64,000 bases of DNA from Antarctobacter heliothermus (GTDB lineage: Bacteria; Pseudomonadota; Alphaproteobacteria; Rhodobacterales; Rhodobacteraceae), in NCBI RefSeq assembly GCF_900188425.1, contig NZ_FZON01000009.1, forward strand, positions 52,687 to 116,686. Reading direction: 5' to 3'. Below are positions 1 through 10,438 of the stretch, piece by piece. Every line of letters begins with the position of its first letter. Positions within the stretch are counted from its first letter, which is position 1. The notes beneath the pieces were generated by a model. It was not told where the DNA came from, did not search any database, and saw nothing but the letters and a program-made list of their open reading frames with translations. Position numbers and translations under genes: made by a program.

Positions 1-240
1 GAAATAGCGATCCGACAGGATCCTCAGGTTGAACACGACACGCGGCACCGTCGACGACACGATCACATCCGTTATATCCGCGTCGATCCTTTGAAACGCC
101 ATCAGCGTCGACAACCAGACATAATACTGATCCGCAGTTCGCTGATGTTCCGTGGCCGTACGCCATGTGGCGACGAACTCCGCGCCGTCCCAGATCGAGA
201 AAACGGTATTTGTGTTGCCACAGTCGATGGCCAGAAGCAT
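1..240 (-). CDS. coaX: Type III pantothenate kinase, C-terminally cut by window edge
   Basis: Only the first 80 residues are inside the window; the frame is open to base 1. The N-terminus MLLAIDCGNTNTVFSIWDG carries the D-x-GNT phosphate-binding motif of the ASKHA-fold type III pantothenate kinases, which phosphorylate pantothenate in the first step of coenzyme A synthesis. The ATG at 240 lies 7 bases after the birA stop. A birA-coaX order is common in bacteria, where both genes are often found together downstream of nuo in Rhodobacterales. The start is clear because it places the motif at residues 6-10 as in the family. The identification is firm although the rest of the gene cannot be seen. 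Confidence 0.9.
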   Translation of the reverse strand, partial: MLLAIDCGNTNTVFSIWDGAEFVATWRTATEHQRTADQYYVWLSTLMAFQRIDADITDVIVSSTVPRVVFNLRILSDRYF

Positions 241-247
241 GGTCAGC

Positions 248-991
248 CTATCCGAAAAAGATGTCCGCCGCCGCGACAGTCACGCGGCCCTTGGGCGTCT
301 TTAGGACAAGTTGCCCTGTGGCGTCCACCGTCTCGAAGACCCCGGTCACGGTATCCCGGGCGGTTCGGGCGGTCAGCACCTCACCCAGACGGGCGGCGCG
401 TTGCAGCCAGAGACTGCGGATCGGCTCAAAACCATAGGTGACGAACCGTGCCTCATGGGTCGCAAAGGCCGTGGCCAGCGCGGCCAAAAAGGCCTCCGGC
501 GTGACGCGCACCCCGATCTCGGGCAACAGCGCCACCGGCGTCACAGCCCCCGCCTCGACCTCGGCGACAGCAGGAGCCGCCAGCAGGTTGACCCCGACCC
601 CGATGGCCAGATGTCCGCCCGGCCCACCGATGCTTTCCAGCAGAATACCCGCCAGCTTGCCTCCGTTCAGCAAAACGTCATTGGGCCATTTCAGCGACAG
701 ACCAATCGCCGTACCGGTCACACGCTCCAAGGCATCGTACAGCGCCAACGCTGCCACAAAACTGCGCAGCGCCACCCTGTCCGGCGTCTCGGTCGGACGC
801 ATCACCAATGTCGCGGCAAAATTCCCCTCGGGGTTGACCCAGGCACGTCCGCGCCGTCCCCGCGCCGCCGTCTGCCGCAACCCCAGGATCCACTCCGGCC
901 CGGCCAGCCCTGCAGCGACCCGCGCCGCCTCGGCGTTGGTGCTGTCCACTGCGGCCAGCACCCGCCGACCATACCCTTGCGGCCAGTCCAT
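248..991 (-). CDS. birA: Biotin--[acetyl-CoA-carboxylase] ligase
   Basis: This 247-residue protein attaches biotin to carrier proteins such as the methylcrotonyl-CoA carboxylase alpha subunit encoded in this window. The ligase motifs are AARGRRGRAWVNPEGN (the biotin/ATP loop, about residues 43-58) and KWPNDV (about residue 100). There is no N-terminal DNA-binding domain, so it is a monofunctional ligase and not an E. coli-type repressor. The frame is open upstream to 1066, but the extra 25 codons lie over a repeat element, and the ATG at 991 gives the usual N-terminus (MDWPQGYGRRVL). It is the first gene after nuoN. Confidence 0.93.
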   Translation of the reverse strand: MDWPQGYGRRVLAAVDSTNAEAARVAAGLAGPEWILGLRQTAARGRRGRAWVNPEGNFAATLVMRPTETPDRVALRSFVAALALYDALERVTGTAIGLSLKWPNDVLLNGGKLAGILLESIGGPGGHLAIGVGVNLLAAPAVAEVEAGAVTPVALLPEIGVRVTPEAFLAALATAFATHEARFVTYGFEPIRSLWLQRAARLGEVLTARTARDTVTGVFETVDATGQLVLKTPKGRVTVAAADIFFG

Positions 992-1003
992 GGCAGGTCC
1001 CCG

Positions 1004-1092
1004 TTTCTTCTGTCTGAAAATATCCCGGGGGAGTCGACCGCAGGGAGACGGGGGCAGAGCCCCCAATCACCGCGCGCCCGCAGGGGCGCGCG
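1004..1092 (-). repeat. Hairpin plus AGAAGAAA composite element, copy A
   Basis: Read on the minus strand, in the direction of nuoN to birA transcription, there are two GC hairpins. The first is at 1071-1092 (9-bp arms) and the second at 1050-1064 (GGGGGC/GCCCCC). They are followed by GGATATTTTC-AGAC-AGAAGAAA at 1004-1025. The same architecture recurs at about 27.2, 46.6, 46.8 and 62.4 kb. The T-rich stretch after the hairpins resembles an intrinsic terminator, so birA may be separated from nuo transcription. That function is inferred. Confidence 0.7.
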
Positions 1093-1102
1093 GCCACCAG
1101 GA

Positions 1103-2545
1103 TCAATTGACCAGCGTCGCCGCCGCCGCCTGCGCCGCGCCTTCGATGCCAAACAGGTTGACGACACCGACCACCATGATCACCGCCGACACCATCAGGA
1201 ACCCCCACAAAACCGGCGACTTGCCGCCGTCCAGCGCATCTTCCCGGTCCTCGCCAAAGTACATGTAGAACACGATCCGCAGGTAGTAGAAGGCCCCGAT
1301 CACAGAGGCCACCACACCCGCCACGGCCAGCCAGGCCAACCCGCCCTCATAGGCGGCGCGCAAAACATAAAACTTGCCAAAGAACCCGACCAGCGGCGGC
1401 ACCCCTGCAAGGCTGAACAGCAGAACCAGCATCGCCAGCGCCTTGCCCGGCTCCTTGGTCGAGTACATGCCTAGGCTTTCGATGTCTGTCACCGGTTGGC
1501 CGTCTCGTTCCATCGACAGGATAAAGGCAAAGGTGCCGACGTTCATGGTGACGTAGATCGCCATGTAGATCAGCATCGCCTGCACACCCAGTTCGGTGCC
1601 CGCCGCCAGCCCCATCAGCGCATAACCCATGTGGGCAATCGACGAATAGGCCATCAGGCGCTTGATGTCGCGTTGGCCGATTGCCGCGATCGAGCCAAGG
1701 AACATCGACAACACCGACAGCAGCGCAATCACCTGACCCCAGTCCGCCGTCGCATTGCCAAAGGCGTCAAACATGACCCGGGCAAACAGCGCCATGGCGG
1801 CGACTTTGGGCGCGGTGGCAAAAAAGGCCGTCACCGGCGTGGGCGAGCCTTCATAGACGTCCGGCGTCCACATGTGGAACGGCACGGCGGACACCTTGAA
1901 TGCCAGTCCGGAAATCAGCATCACCAGACCGATCAGCAGGCCAACCGGCATGCTGCCCTCGGTGGCGGTCTGGATGATGCCCGAAAACAGCGTTGTCCCC
2001 GCATAACCATAGGTCAGGGACGCGCCGTAGAGCAGCAGACCCGACGACAACGCGCCCAGCACAAAATACTTCAAGCCCGCTTCGGTCGACTTGGCGCTGT
2101 CACGACGCAGCGAGGCCACGACATACAGCGACAGAGATTGCAGTTCGAGACCCATGTAAAGCGCCATCAGATCGCCGGCCGAGACCATCATCATCATGCC
2201 GACAACGGCCAGAGTGACCAGCAAAGGGTATTCAAAGCGCAGCAGCCCGCGCCGCGCCATGTAGCCTTCGCTCATCAGCAAGACCGCCGCCGCAGAGACA
2301 AGGATCACCACCTTGGCGAACCGAGCAAAGCCGTCGTTCACGAACATGCCGTTAAAGGCCACCTGCGTGCCCTCGCCGGTTACCCCGATCCAGAACGCCA
2401 GCGCCAGAAACAGCGCCGCAGTCGCCCACAGCAGCGCCGGGGCCACTTTGTCCTTGCCGGTGTAGACCGCCCCCACAAGGGCTGCCATCGCAAAGACCGA
2501 CAGCAGGATTTCCGGCAGGATGATGTTGAGATCAGCCGAGATCAT
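1103..2545 (-). CDS. nuoN: NADH-quinone oxidoreductase subunit N
   Basis: Membrane-arm antiporter-like subunit of complex I (480 residues, the usual length), predicted to span the membrane about 14 times. It takes part in proton pumping coupled to NADH oxidation. The family block [20 protein letters not shown] carries the conserved lysine, and [20 protein letters not shown] is the discontinuous-helix signature. The ATG at 2545 is preceded by GGAGAG with 6-base spacing. It is the last nuo gene of the operon, 12 bases after nuoM. Nothing unusual was seen. Confidence 0.97.
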   Translation of the reverse strand: MISADLNIILPEILLSVFAMAALVGAVYTGKDKVAPALLWATAALFLALAFWIGVTGEGTQVAFNGMFVNDGFARFAKVVILVSAAAVLLMSEGYMARRGLLRFEYPLLVTLAVVGMMMMVSAGDLMALYMGLELQSLSLYVVASLRRDSAKSTEAGLKYFVLGALSSGLLLYGASLTYGYAGTTLFSGIIQTATEGSMPVGLLIGLVMLISGLAFKVSAVPFHMWTPDVYEGSPTPVTAFFATAPKVAAMALFARVMFDAFGNATADWGQVIALLSVLSMFLGSIAAIGQRDIKRLMAYSSIAHMGYALMGLAAGTELGVQAMLIYMAIYVTMNVGTFAFILSMERDGQPVTDIESLGMYSTKEPGKALAMLVLLFSLAGVPPLVGFFGKFYVLRAAYEGGLAWLAVAGVVASVIGAFYYLRIVFYMYFGEDREDALDGGKSPVLWGFLMVSAVIMVVGVVNLFGIEGAAQAAAATLVN

Positions 2546-2557
2546 GTCCCGCTCTCC

Positions 2558-4126
2558 TTAGTGTTCCGCGACAGCCACTTGCGTGTCGGCCTCAGTGCGG
2601 CCGGCAGCGACAAGCGCCGTGTCTACTTTGGTTACCAGCGCCTCGACCGACGGGCCAGTGCGGTCCAGGATCGGCGCCGGATAGACGCCCATCCAGATCG
2701 TCATGACCACCAGCGGCGCAAAGATCGCCTTTTCCCGCGTGGTCATGTCCTTGATGGTCTTGAGGCTTTCCTTGATCAGATCGCCCATCACCACCCGGCG
2801 GTACAGCCACAGCGCATAACAGGCCGACAGGATCACCCCCGTGGTGGCCCCCGCCGCGACCCAGGTGTTGACCTGGAAGATCCCCATCAGCACCAGGAAT
2901 TCGCCGATGAACCCGGAGGTGCCCGGCAGGCCGACATTGGCCATGGTGAACAGCATGAAGATCAGCGCATAGGCCGGCATCCGGTTCACCAGACCGCCGT
3001 AGGCGTCGATTTCACGCGTGTGCATCCGGTCATAGATCACGCCCACGCACAGGAACAGCGCGCCCGAGATAAAGCCGTGGCTGATCATCTGAAAGATCGC
3101 GCCATCCACGCCCTGCTGGTTCGCGGCGAAAATGCCCATGGTGACGTAGCCCATGTGCGCAACCGACGAATAGGCGATCAGCTTTTTCATATCTTCCTGC
3201 ACCAGCGCCACGAGGCTGGTGTAGATGATGGCGATCACCGACAGAGTGAAGACAAAGTTCGCCATCACGTCCGACCCCACCGGGAACATCGCAAGGCTGA
3301 ACCGCAAGAAGCCGTAGCCGCCCATTTTCAGCAAGATCGCCGCCAGCACCACAGAGCCCGCCGTGGGCGCCTGAACGTGCGCCTCTGGCAACCATGTATG
3401 CACCGGCCACATCGGCATCTTGACCGCAAAGCTGGCAAAGAAGGCGATGAACAGCATGGTCTGCATGCCGCCGACAATCGGAATGCCCCAGATGCTGAAG
3501 TCTTCGGAGGCAAAGGTGTGTTTCAGCAACGACACATCGCAATGTCCAATACAGGTTGTGCCTGCGTCCGCATACATGCCCACCATGGCGACCAGCATCA
3601 GGACCGAGCCAAGGAAGGTGTAGAGGAAGAATTTGAACGAGGCATAGATGCGGTCCTTGCCGCCCCAGATGCCGATGATCAGGAACATCGGGATCAGGCC
3701 CGCCTCGAAGAAGAGGTAGAACAACACCAGATCCAGCGCCATGAACACGCCCAGCATCAGCGTTTCCAGCAGCAGGAAGGCGATCATGTATTCCTTGACC
3801 CGGTGGCTGACATCCCAACTGGCCGCGATGACCAGTGGCATCATGAAGGTGGTCAGCATCACAAACAGGACGCTGATCCCGTCAACGCCCATCCGGTAGT
3901 TGAGACCCAGCAGCCAGGGCCGTTCCTCGACCATCTGAAAGCCGGTGTTGGCGGCGTCAAACTGGAACAGGATAAACAGCGAAATGACAAAGGTCGCCCC
4001 TGTCGCGATCAGCGCCAGCCATTTGGCATTGCGCTGCGCCGCCTCGTCGTTGCCTCGCAGGAACAGCGCCATGATCAGGGCCGCCAACGCGGGCAGAAAA
4101 GTGACGATGGAAAGCAGGTTGCCCAT
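2558..4126 (-). CDS. nuoM: NADH-quinone oxidoreductase subunit M
   Basis: Antiporter-like proton-pumping subunit of complex I (522 residues). The block [20 protein letters not shown] followed by [17 protein letters not shown] is the Proton_antipo_M signature with its conserved lysine. [10 protein letters not shown] carries the essential glutamate of transmembrane helix 5. The start ATG shares its A with the nuoL stop (TAATG), which suggests translational coupling. The C-terminal tail after the last helix ([20 protein letters not shown]) is polar. Confidence 0.97.
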   Translation of the reverse strand: MGNLLSIVTFLPALAALIMALFLRGNDEAAQRNAKWLALIATGATFVISLFILFQFDAANTGFQMVEERPWLLGLNYRMGVDGISVLFVMLTTFMMPLVIAASWDVSHRVKEYMIAFLLLETLMLGVFMALDLVLFYLFFEAGLIPMFLIIGIWGGKDRIYASFKFFLYTFLGSVLMLVAMVGMYADAGTTCIGHCDVSLLKHTFASEDFSIWGIPIVGGMQTMLFIAFFASFAVKMPMWPVHTWLPEAHVQAPTAGSVVLAAILLKMGGYGFLRFSLAMFPVGSDVMANFVFTLSVIAIIYTSLVALVQEDMKKLIAYSSVAHMGYVTMGIFAANQQGVDGAIFQMISHGFISGALFLCVGVIYDRMHTREIDAYGGLVNRMPAYALIFMLFTMANVGLPGTSGFIGEFLVLMGIFQVNTWVAAGATTGVILSACYALWLYRRVVMGDLIKESLKTIKDMTTREKAIFAPLVVMTIWMGVYPAPILDRTGPSVEALVTKVDTALVAAGRTEADTQVAVAEH

Positions 4127-6255
4127 TAGTGTGCCCCTCCGCTGAGCGTCATCCAGGTGATGAAGACCGCAATCCCGATCACCATCGCAAAGGCATAGGT
4201 AAAGATGTAGCCGGACTGTGCCCGCCCCGCGAGGCGGGTGAAGAAGGGCACGATCCCCAAGGCGATGCCGTTCAGGCCGCCCTTGATGATCGCCTCATCG
4301 CCGCCCTTCCACAGGATGCGTCCCAGCGCCTTGGCGGGCCGCACAAAGAGGAAGTCGTAGATTTCGTCAAAGTACCACTTGTTCAGCAGGAACAGGTACA
4401 AGGGACGCTGGCCTTCGGCCAGTTTGACCGGCAGTTTCGGGTTCACGATGTAGAACCAGTAGGCAGTAACAAACCCGATCAGCATGGCAATGAACGGAGA
4501 GACCTTGACCCATGTCGGCGCATGGTGCGCATCGTCCATGACGTGGTTGTCCGCGCCCATGTAGATTGCGCCCGCGCCAGGTGCCGCAACTGCATGATCC
4601 CCCGCCACTGCCGCGTGATCGCCTGCATCGGCGGTATCCGCATGTGCAGCGTCCGCCTCGGCATGGTCGTCACCAAGTCCGGCATCAGCGGGTGCGCCAT
4701 GTTCCGCTGCCTCGGCATGTGCGCCGGGGATGCCGAAGAAAGCGTTGACCTTGTCATGGTCGCCGAAAAAGCTGCCGTACCAGATCATGCCAGAGAACAC
4801 CGCCCCCAGCGCCAGCACGCCCAACGGCACCAGCATGATAGTCGGGCTTTCATGTGCGTGCTCATGCGTATGCTTGTCGCCGCGCGGCTTGCCGAAGAAG
4901 GTCAGGAACATCAGCCGCCAACTGTAGAAGCTGGTGAACAGCGCGGCGATGACCAACATCCAGAAGGCATAGCCGCCCTGAGTTCCTGCAAAGGCGCTTT
5001 CGATCACCGCGTCCTTGGACAGGAAACCGGCAAATCCGATGTGCGTCAGCGGAATGCCGACGCCGGTGATGGCCAGCGTGCCGATCATCATGGCCCAAAA
5101 GGTCATCGGCAGCTTTTTCCGCAGACCGCCATAGTTCCGCATGTCCTGTTCGTGGTGCATCCCGTGGATCACCGAACCGGCGCCAAGGAACAGCATCGCC
5201 TTGAAAAAGGCGTGCGTGAACAGGTGGAACATGGCGACCGAATAGACCCCCACACCGGCGGCCACGAACATGTAGCCCAACTGCGACATGGTCGAATAGG
5301 CGATGACGCGTTTGATGTCGTTCTGTACCAGACCGATGGTCGCCGCGACAAAAGCCGTGGAGGCACCAAGAAAGGTGATGAACGTGGTGGCGTTGGGTGC
5401 GAACTCCATGATCGGCGACATGCGGCAGACCAGGAAAACACCCGCCGTCACCATGGTGGCCGCGTGAATCAGGGCCGACACGGGTGTCGGGCCTTCCATC
5501 GCGTCCGGCAACCATGTGTGCAGGAACAGCTGCGCCGATTTACCCATCGCGCCGACAAACAGCAACAGGGCCACAACCTCGGCCGCGTTCCAGCTGCGCC
5601 AGAGGAAGGTCATCTGCGTTTCCGCCAGTGCCGGAGCAGCCGCAAAGATGTCGTCGAACCGGACGCTGTCGGTCAAAAAGAAGATCGCAAAGATCCCAAG
5701 CGCAAAGCCAAAGTCGCCGACCCGGTTGACCACAAAGGCCTTGATGGCGGCGGCATTGGCCGACGGTTTGCGGTAGTAAAAGCCGATCAGCAGGTACGAG
5801 GCGACGCCCACGCCCTCCCAGCCAAAGAACATTTGGACCAGGTTGTCCGAAGTCACCAGCATCAGCATGGCGAAGGTAAAGAACGACAGGTAGGCAAAGA
5901 AGCGCGGTTTGTAGCTTTCTTCGCCCTCACGGAACTGGCTGTCGTGCGCCATGTACCCAAACGAATACAGGTGGACCAGCGCCGAAACCGTGGTCACGAC
6001 AATCAGCATGATCGAGGTCAAGCGGTCCAGACGGATCGACCAGTCGGTCGACAGCGTGCCACTCTCGATCCAGCGCATGACCTGAATGTGCTGCGTTTCC
6101 GGCCCGTGCGTGAAAAACACGATCCAGGAAAAGGCGCAGGCCAGGAACAACAGGCCGGTGGAAATCCACTGCGCGCCACGAATGCCCGTCAGTTTCCAGC
6201 CAAAGCCCGCGATGAGCGCGCCCACCAGCGGGCCAAAGAGGATGATGCTCTCCAT
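4126..6255 (-). CDS. nuoL: NADH-quinone oxidoreductase subunit L with an acidic His-rich insert
   Basis: Largest antiporter-like subunit of complex I (709 residues); E. coli NuoL has 613. [19 protein letters not shown] (about 143-161) and [20 protein letters not shown] (about 237-256) are family signatures. The C-terminal helices after residue 585 include the piston-like lateral helix region. Between residues 511 and 580 there is a low-complexity stretch of Ala, Asp and His with nine histidines, which accounts for most of the extra length. A second short His cluster ([10 protein letters not shown], 461-470) precedes it. It overlaps nuoM by one base and follows nuoK by 4 bases. Confidence 0.97.
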   Translation of the reverse strand: MESIILFGPLVGALIAGFGWKLTGIRGAQWISTGLLFLACAFSWIVFFTHGPETQHIQVMRWIESGTLSTDWSIRLDRLTSIMLIVVTTVSALVHLYSFGYMAHDSQFREGEESYKPRFFAYLSFFTFAMLMLVTSDNLVQMFFGWEGVGVASYLLIGFYYRKPSANAAAIKAFVVNRVGDFGFALGIFAIFFLTDSVRFDDIFAAAPALAETQMTFLWRSWNAAEVVALLLFVGAMGKSAQLFLHTWLPDAMEGPTPVSALIHAATMVTAGVFLVCRMSPIMEFAPNATTFITFLGASTAFVAATIGLVQNDIKRVIAYSTMSQLGYMFVAAGVGVYSVAMFHLFTHAFFKAMLFLGAGSVIHGMHHEQDMRNYGGLRKKLPMTFWAMMIGTLAITGVGIPLTHIGFAGFLSKDAVIESAFAGTQGGYAFWMLVIAALFTSFYSWRLMFLTFFGKPRGDKHTHEHAHESPTIMLVPLGVLALGAVFSGMIWYGSFFGDHDKVNAFFGIPGAHAEAAEHGAPADAGLGDDHAEADAAHADTADAGDHAAVAGDHAVAAPGAGAIYMGADNHVMDDAHHAPTWVKVSPFIAMLIGFVTAYWFYIVNPKLPVKLAEGQRPLYLFLLNKWYFDEIYDFLFVRPAKALGRILWKGGDEAIIKGGLNGIALGIVPFFTRLAGRAQSGYIFTYAFAMVIGIAVFITWMTLSGGAH

Positions 6256-6259
6256 CGGG

Positions 6260-6565
6260 TCAGCCTTTCATCACGTTGACGTCTTCCACGGCGATGGTGC
6301 CGCGGTTGCGGAAGAAACAGACCAGAATGGCCAGACCAATCGCGGCCTCCGCGGCAGCGACGGTCAACACGAACAGCGTGAAGACCTGTCCGACCAGATC
6401 GCCGAGGTGCGTCGAGAAGGCAACGAGATTGATGTTCACCGCCAGCAACATGAGTTCGATGCTCATGAGCAGGATGATCACGTTCTTGCGGTTCAGGAAA
6501 AGCCCGAAGATGCCGATGACGAAGAGCACCGCCGCCACCGTCAGGTAATGTTCCAATCCGATCAT
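6260..6565 (-). CDS. nuoK: NADH-quinone oxidoreductase subunit K
   Basis: Three-helix membrane subunit of complex I (101 residues, the family length). The conserved glutamates sit in [16 protein letters not shown] (helix 2) and in [20 protein letters not shown] (helix 3), as in other NuoK proteins. The ATG at 6565 has GGAGGG six bases upstream. A 150-base gap with two palindromes separates it from the small gene before it, which is the largest space in this part of the operon. Confidence 0.96.
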   Translation of the reverse strand: MIGLEHYLTVAAVLFVIGIFGLFLNRKNVIILLMSIELMLLAVNINLVAFSTHLGDLVGQVFTLFVLTVAAAEAAIGLAILVCFFRNRGTIAVEDVNVMKG

Positions 6566-6632
6566 GTGCGTCCCTCCGGGCTTTTGCCCGTTTCAGTCCT
6601 AACTTGTGCGTCCGAAAGTGGTCGGACCCGCG

Positions 6633-6711
6633 CCCCGGTCTTGATCCGGGGCCATTTGGCTCTTTGTCCCTGTCCTGTGTTGGACAGGCGGTCCCGGGTC
6701 AGGCCCGGGAC
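6633..6711. repeat. Pair of GTCCCGG/CCGGGAC-type palindromes between the 65-residue ORF and nuoK
   Basis: Two related hairpins lie in the gap. The first, 6633-6651, has CCCCGG/CCGGGG arms around TCTTGAT. The second, 6691-6711, has perfect 8-base arms GTCCCGGG/CCCGGGAC around TCAGG. The first reads as the reverse-orientation form of the same element (loop TCAAG on the minus strand). The same palindrome occurs inside pdhB at 59679. This looks like a REP-like dispersed palindrome family. Confidence 0.75.
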
Positions 6712-6715
6712 AGTG

Positions 6716-6913
6716 TCATCCCAATCGACGCGGCCCGCGTCCCCGCAGCTTTAGCCGGCCCAGCTTGTCCTCGGTCCAGCTTTGGGCCCGCACTGGCAAC
6801 AACAGCATGGCCTTTCGCAGCATCCAGGCCCCCGCGAGGATCTTGAAGGCCCAGAACGCGGCATAAAGTGCCAATCCCGTCGGCGACAGGACGATGTCCC
6901 ACAAACCGCTCAC
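6716..6913 (-). CDS. Small membrane-associated protein between nuoJ and nuoK
   Basis: A 65-residue product with one predicted membrane helix (about residues 10-30: [19 protein letters not shown]) and a basic C-terminal tail. It starts with GTG at 6913, and GTGA overlaps the nuoJ stop, an arrangement typical of translationally coupled genes. I do not recognise a family. The tight coupling and the position inside the nuo operon argue for a real gene that may act in complex I assembly or membrane-arm structure, but function is unknown. Confidence 0.6.
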   Translation of the reverse strand: MSGLWDIVLSPTGLALYAAFWAFKILAGAWMLRKAMLLLPVRAQSWTEDKLGRLKLRGRGPRRLG

Positions 6914-7512
6914 AAACCCTGCCCCGGTTTGACATCCTTGAGTTCCATCGCCTTGGCCGGATCGCGGTACATCTGTGCCAGAACATCCTGACGTTTGATG
7001 TCAGTGCGGTGGCGCAGGGTCAGCACAATGGCACCAATCATGGCAACCAACAGGATCAGACCGGCCAGTTGGAACAGCAGGAAATACTGGTCATATAGGA
7101 TCATCCCCAGCGCCTGAGTGTTGTGCATCCCCTCGGGCGTGGGTTGAGCAAGTTGCCCGGCCGCCATCTCGGACGCTTCCCAGACGCCAAAGGCCATGGC
7201 CAGTTGCATCAGGATCACCAGACCGATCAGCAGCGCCAGCGGCATGTATTTGGCCATCTCCGCCTTCAGCTCGGCAAAATCGACGTCCAGCATCATGACC
7301 ACAAACAGGAACAAAACCGCCACAGCGCCGACGTAGACGATGATCAGCAACATGGCGACAAATTCCGCGCCCATCAGCACAAACAGCCCTGCCGACGAAA
7401 GAAAGGCAAGGATCAACCAGAGCACCGAATGCACCGGATTTCGGCTGACGACGGTGAACAACCCGCCCGCGATGGCGCCCAGTGCAAAGAGGTAGAAGGC
7501 AAAGACCATCAT
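6910..7512 (-). CDS. nuoJ: NADH-quinone oxidoreductase subunit J
   Basis: Five-helix membrane subunit of complex I (200 residues). [20 protein letters not shown] and [20 protein letters not shown] are the NuoJ signatures; the second contains the helix 3 pi-bulge region that moves during turnover. The ATG at 7512 overlaps the stop of the upstream gene by four bases (ATGA), and its own stop overlaps the GTG of the next ORF. A cytoplasmic C-terminal tail ends in DVKPGQGL. Confidence 0.96.
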   Translation of the reverse strand: MMVFAFYLFALGAIAGGLFTVVSRNPVHSVLWLILAFLSSAGLFVLMGAEFVAMLLIIVYVGAVAVLFLFVVMMLDVDFAELKAEMAKYMPLALLIGLVILMQLAMAFGVWEASEMAAGQLAQPTPEGMHNTQALGMILYDQYFLLFQLAGLILLVAMIGAIVLTLRHRTDIKRQDVLAQMYRDPAKAMELKDVKPGQGL

Positions 7513-7916
7513 GTCTCGTCATCCTTGTTTTCGGCAATGACCTCACGTGCCAGATCCATGGCGCGGGTCATCGCGGGAATACCTGCGAACATCGACATGT
7601 GGCCGATGGTTTCCGCGATCTCTTCGGGGGTGGCCCCGGCCTCCAGCGCGTGGCGCACGGTCAGGCGGAACGGCGTTTCCGCCTGCGCGCCCTGCATGGT
7701 CAGGCCGGAAATCGTCAGCAAAAGCCGTGTCTTGGCATCCAGTCCGGTTTTGGACATACCTTTGCCGAACCACATTTCCATGGCGTCCTTGGACATGGTC
7801 GGCCACAGTTTTTCAAAGCCTTTGGGATCAAACCCGGACATTGCGGGATTGAAGGCCTTGGCCATCTCTTGCGCCTGTTCCATCATCAGCTCGAATGGGG
7901 TCTTGGGATCGGTCAT
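7509..7916 (-). CDS. Carboxymuconolactone decarboxylase-like (AhpD-fold) protein without cysteines
   Basis: The 135-residue product has the CMD-family helical core: [19 protein letters not shown], then [20 protein letters not shown] and [20 protein letters not shown]. It has no cysteine, so it lacks the C-x-x-C of AhpD-type peroxidase partners and cannot act by that chemistry. The ATG at 7916 overlaps the upstream stop by four bases, and its stop overlaps nuoJ in the same way. An upstream extension of the frame to 7973 is inside the previous gene and was not used. Role in the nuo operon unknown. Confidence 0.8.
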   Translation of the reverse strand: MTDPKTPFELMMEQAQEMAKAFNPAMSGFDPKGFEKLWPTMSKDAMEMWFGKGMSKTGLDAKTRLLLTISGLTMQGAQAETPFRLTVRHALEAGATPEEIAETIGHMSMFAGIPAMTRAMDLAREVIAENKDDET

Positions 7917-8419
7917 TTGCCAGCCTCGCGGATAGGGCATTTGCCAAAGACGGCCGTGCGGGCGGACAGCCATTTTCCGTCTTCATAACTGCGCGGCTCC
8001 AGGATCGAAACCACTTCGATCCCGTCGCGCTGGAACGGTGCCACACTGGCAAGCCCGTCCGGGGCGCCGGTAAACTCCGCGCCGAAATCCGCCATCAACT
8101 GGGCAAAGACCTTGTCGATCATCGCCCGCTGATCCGGGGCGGAGACGCTCATAATGCAATCGCAAAAACCGTCGTGTTCAATCAGGTTGATCACGATTTC
8201 CGGCTCTGCGACCCAGACCCCGTCCTGCCGCGCCATGCCGGCGGCCTTGGCGCGATCGTCGATATCGTCATAATCCGGTGCCGAGGCCATGCAGACCTGC
8301 GAAAACAGCGTCGCCCGCTGGGCGTTCCACGCCTCGCTGCCCGGTTCCTGCGCAATGCCGCCGCCCGCCGCTAGGGCGAGCGCGCAGAGAGCAACAGCAG
8401 AATTCAGGCGACGGGGCAT
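7913..8419 (-). CDS. Secreted hypothetical protein in the nuo operon
   Basis: A 168-residue product with a signal peptide (MPRRLNSAVALCALALAAGG, cleavage near GIAQ). The mature part has four cysteines (VCMASAP, FCDCIM, KCP). I do not recognise a family. The start at 8419 was chosen because it gives the signal peptide; the longer frame upstream to 8587 runs into nuoI. It ends by overlapping the CMD-like gene. The product is probably periplasmic, so any link with complex I is indirect. Confidence 0.7.
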   Translation of the reverse strand: MPRRLNSAVALCALALAAGGGIAQEPGSEAWNAQRATLFSQVCMASAPDYDDIDDRAKAAGMARQDGVWVAEPEIVINLIEHDGFCDCIMSVSAPDQRAMIDKVFAQLMADFGAEFTGAPDGLASVAPFQRDGIEVVSILEPRSYEDGKWLSARTAVFGKCPIREAGK

Positions 8420-8441
8420 GATCGATCTCGGTCTTTCGATA

Positions 8442-8936
8442 TCAGCGGTAAGGCGCGTCAAGTTCAAGGTTGCGGGCAATCTCGGCTTCCCAGCGGTCGC
8501 CATTCTCCAGCAGCTTGGTCTTGTCGTAGTACAGTTCTTCGCGAGTCTCGGTGGCGAATTCGAAATTCGGTCCCTCGACGATGGCATCCACCGGGCACGC
8601 CTCCTGGCAGAAACCGCAGTAGATGCATTTGGTCATGTCAATGTCGTAGCGCGTGGTGCGGCGGCTGCCGTCATCGCGCGGTTCCGCATCGATGGTGATG
8701 GCCTGCGCCGGGCAGATCGCCTCACACAGTTTGCACGCGATACAGCGTTCTTCGCCGTTGGGATAGCGGCGCAGCGCGTGTTCGCCGCGAAAGCGCGGGC
8801 TGAGCGGCCCCTTTTCATGCGGGTAGTTCAGCGTGGCCTTGGGCGCAAAGAAGTATTTCAGGCCAAGCTGAAATCCCTTTATGAAGTCCGCGAGCAGAAA
8901 GTACTTTGCGGCCCGGCCGTAGTCGATGGTCGCCAT
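8442..8936 (-). CDS. nuoI: NADH-quinone oxidoreductase subunit I, two 4Fe-4S clusters
   Basis: Ferredoxin-like subunit (164 residues) that carries clusters N6a and N6b in the connecting module of complex I. The ligands are C65, C68, C71 and C75, and C104, C107, C110 and C114, in two CxxCxxCxxxCP motifs. The N-terminal amphipathic part [17 protein letters not shown] contacts the membrane arm in homologues. It starts one base after the stop of the preceding ORF. Confidence 0.97.
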   Translation of the reverse strand: MATIDYGRAAKYFLLADFIKGFQLGLKYFFAPKATLNYPHEKGPLSPRFRGEHALRRYPNGEERCIACKLCEAICPAQAITIDAEPRDDGSRRTTRYDIDMTKCIYCGFCQEACPVDAIVEGPNFEFATETREELYYDKTKLLENGDRWEAEIARNLELDAPYR

Positions 8937-8937
8937 G

Positions 8938-9258
8938 CTATCCTTGCTCCCCTGTCATCTGGTTCAGATCGGCCTCAAACTTTTCGGCCGTGGGCGCGTC
9001 CATCAGCGGATCGCCCTGCTCGTCGTATTCGTTCAACGCCGCCGGTTTGGACGGCTCCGGAGCCTTGGCACGCGCGACCTCCGCAGCCTGCATGTCAGCA
9101 GCCCAGCGGAACACGGCGGCCGCGATCTCTGTCGCCTGCGGCATCAAGTTGCCGTCGCTGTCCACATCCGGCAGGCCGGTGTCACGCACGACAAAATCGC
9201 CGAGGTCGATCATGTCGACGTATTTCGCGTCGAGGATGGCGGATTTCAGATCAGACAT
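8938..9258 (-). CDS. Hypothetical acidic protein between nuoH and nuoI
   Basis: A 106-residue soluble, acidic product starting [20 protein letters not shown], with no signal peptide and no cysteines. The ATG at 9258 has GGGAGACACCC just upstream. The frame continues to 9318, but that part lacks a ribosome-binding site. The family was not recognised. It ends two bases before the nuoI ATG, so the two are almost certainly co-translated. A cytoplasmic acidic protein next to NuoI could be an assembly helper; this is only inference. Confidence 0.7.
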   Translation of the reverse strand: MSDLKSAILDAKYVDMIDLGDFVVRDTGLPDVDSDGNLMPQATEIAAAVFRWAADMQAAEVARAKAPEPSKPAALNEYDEQGDPLMDAPTAEKFEADLNQMTGEQG

Positions 9259-9393
9259 GGGTGTCTCCCTTTTGGACGGGGCGACGCAGTTTGCGCAGCC
9301 CTGCCCCGAGGATACCACTCACAGGCGCACCCGTGTTGGGGTCAACCACCCTCTGGCTGTCCGAAACGATGTGTTTCCGATCCGGCAACATTC

Positions 9394-10431
9394 TCAGCCC
9401 CCGGTTGCCCAGCGTGCGTAGCTGTCAAAGAACCAGCCGAACTTGGCCGCGAAGGCCACAAAGACCACCCAGACCAGAGAGAACGGCAGGAAGACCTTCC
9501 AGCCAAGGCGCATCAACTGGTCGTAGCGGTAGCGCGGCGTGATCGCCTTCACCATTGCGAAGATGAAGAAGAAGAACGCCATCTTGCCGACCATCCACAG
9601 CGCACCGTCCGGCAGACCCGGGATCGGCGACAGCCAGCCGCCGAAGAACAGAAGCGAGGTCAGCGCGCACATCAGGAAGATGGCGATGTATTCACCGGCC
9701 ATGAACAGCAGGAAAGGAGTTGCCGAATATTCGACCTGATACCCGGCCACCAGTTCCGATTCCGCCTCTGGCAGGTCGAAGGGCGGGCGGTTCGTCTCTG
9801 CAAGGCAGGAGATGAAGAAAAGGAAGACCATCGGGAAGTGCGGCAGCCAATACCAGCTGAAGAAGCCAAACCGACCGTCCTGTGCGGCGACAATATCGCC
9901 AAAGTTCAGCGACCCGGTCGACAGGATCACGCCGATGATGATCAGGCCGATCGACACCTCGTAAGAGATCATCTGCGCCGCAGAGCGGAGCGAGCCGAGG
10001 AACGGATATTTGGAGTTGGACGCCCAGCCCCCCATGATCACGCCGTACACCTCAAGCGAAGAGATCGCGAGGACATACAGAATGGCCACATTGATGTCCG
10101 CCAGCACCCAACCGTCGCTGAACGGGATCACGGCCCAGGCGATCATCGCCAACACAAAGCTGGCCAAGGGGGCCAGCATAAAGACGGTCCTGTCGGCACC
10201 TGCCGGGATGACCACCTCTTTGACGACATATTTCAGCGCGTCGGCCACGGATTGCAGGATGCCGTAAATGCCGACCACGTTCGGACCGCGCCGCATCTGG
10301 ACCGCAGCCCAGATCTTGCGGTCGCCGTAGACAAGAAAGAGCAGCGAGATCATCACAAAGGCAAGTACCGCAAGGCATTGCGCAAAGATGATGACAAAGA
10401 TGCCCAAAGGCGTGGCGAAGAAGTTTTCCAT
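9394..10431 (-). CDS. nuoH: NADH-quinone oxidoreductase subunit H
   Basis: Quinone-site membrane subunit of complex I (345 residues, eight to nine helices). [20 protein letters not shown] (about 35-54) and the acidic loop [20 protein letters not shown] are the NuoH signatures that face the quinone chamber. The ATG at 10431 was chosen over upstream in-frame codons, which lie in the neighbouring lipoprotein gene, because [10 protein letters not shown] is the usual NuoH N-terminus. Confidence 0.97.
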   Translation of the reverse strand: MENFFATPLGIFVIIFAQCLAVLAFVMISLLFLVYGDRKIWAAVQMRRGPNVVGIYGILQSVADALKYVVKEVVIPAGADRTVFMLAPLASFVLAMIAWAVIPFSDGWVLADINVAILYVLAISSLEVYGVIMGGWASNSKYPFLGSLRSAAQMISYEVSIGLIIIGVILSTGSLNFGDIVAAQDGRFGFFSWYWLPHFPMVFLFFISCLAETNRPPFDLPEAESELVAGYQVEYSATPFLLFMAGEYIAIFLMCALTSLLFFGGWLSPIPGLPDGALWMVGKMAFFFFIFAMVKAITPRYRYDQLMRLGWKVFLPFSLVWVVFVAFAAKFGWFFDSYARWATGG

Positions 10432-10438
10432 CAGGTCC

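Noticed and set aside
1496..6279. Very long plus-strand open frames (877 and 716 codons) opposite nuoL, nuoM and nuoN
   Set aside because: They are antisense shadows in GC-rich DNA: their composition is Arg/His/Gln-rich, with no family motif, while the minus strand encodes clear complex I subunits.
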